Origin: Hirundichthys speculiger
Lineage: Eukaryota; Chordata; Actinopteri; Beloniformes; Exocoetidae
Direction of reading: 5' to 3'
Assembly (NCBI GenBank): GCA_018398805.1
Contig: JAGFBZ010000855.1
Coordinates: forward strand, 2,976,001 to 3,040,000
Length of the DNA stretch: 64,000 nucleotides
The stretch's first letter is position 1. Each line of letters begins with the position of its first letter. A program made the position numbers and the translations under genes. Under the pieces are notes generated by a model. It saw nothing but the letters and a program-made list of their open reading frames with translations. It was not told the origin of the DNA and searched no databases. This document shows positions 63,961-64,000 of the stretch, one piece after another.

Positions 63961-64000
63961 CACAAACAATTCCTATCAGCTATCTGAAAGTCCCAGGTAG

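Larger units (their letters stand above)
54949..64000 (+). other. Neurexin intron downstream of stalk exon (5' part)
   Basis: Begins with donor GTAAGA and runs to the window end without reaching the next exon; no SAECPSDDED-type coding segment was seen. It contains GT/GA and AT microsatellites (55410, 58263), a diverged SINE (62482-62777), a 47-nt palindrome (63168-63214) and a transposon relic (63329-63960). The open frame at 58610-59017 has no recognisable domain and is treated as chance. Confidence 0.75.

Noticed and set aside
1..64000. CRISPR arrays, operons, phage or bacterial defence systems
   Set aside because: No regularly spaced direct repeats and no prokaryotic-type coding density; exon-intron structure and repeats are vertebrate.

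Overview
The window is vertebrate genomic DNA, almost certainly from a teleost fish. It lies inside the 3' half of one large gene, a neurexin, transcribed on the + strand. Four coding exons are supported by protein similarity, consensus splice sites and compatible reading phase. They lie at 6746-6927, 44781-44952, 53227-53316 and 54629-54948. Spliced together they give 764 nt, which encode the LNS6 (laminin/neurexin/sex-hormone-binding-globulin) domain shared by alpha- and beta-neurexins and the start of the Ser/Thr-rich stalk. Residue choices fit neurexin-1 best (for example VIERYP, IEE and NDGKYH), with some neurexin-2-like and neurexin-3-like positions. The call is therefore an nrxn1-type paralog, without deciding between nrxn1a and nrxn1b. 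The rest of the protein (earlier LNS/EGF domains, the beta-specific first exon, the transmembrane segment and the cytoplasmic tail) was not found and should lie outside the window.

Layout: 1-6745 is intron. The first exon is followed by a very large intron (6928-44780, about 37.9 kb), then an 8.3 kb intron, the 90-nt splice-site-4 (SS4) cassette exon, a short AT-rich 1.3 kb intron, the post-SS4/stalk exon, and about 9 kb of downstream intron. The SS4 cassette is a phase-1/phase-1 symmetric exon that can be skipped without changing frame. Its flanking intron is dense in TAAA/TTAA motifs, the kind of sequence bound by the STAR-family splicing regulators that control this exon in mammals.

The introns hold scattered transposable-element remains typical of fish. 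These include a hAT-type element with a perfect 8-bp target-site duplication (43079-44035), a mariner-like MITE with TA flanks (20381-21044), and a 105-bp palindromic MITE (26101-26205). There is also a tRNA-derived SINE with A and B boxes (31352-31533), two diverged SINE 3' portions (39322-39435, 62482-62777), and an element bounded by CCTCCGCCAAG inverted repeats (37303-37700). Two relics (about 13868-14100 and 63329-63960) share sequence and carry hints of a Myb/SANT-like reading frame. Microsatellites and long homopolymers are frequent.

No second gene, RNA gene, CRISPR array or bacterial-type system is visible. Most long open reading frames are chance frames in introns. The most interesting features are the SS4 regulatory neighbourhood, a two-residue basic insertion in an LNS6 loop, a retained-intron stop after the stalk exon, and a 47-nt near-perfect palindrome at 63168-63214.
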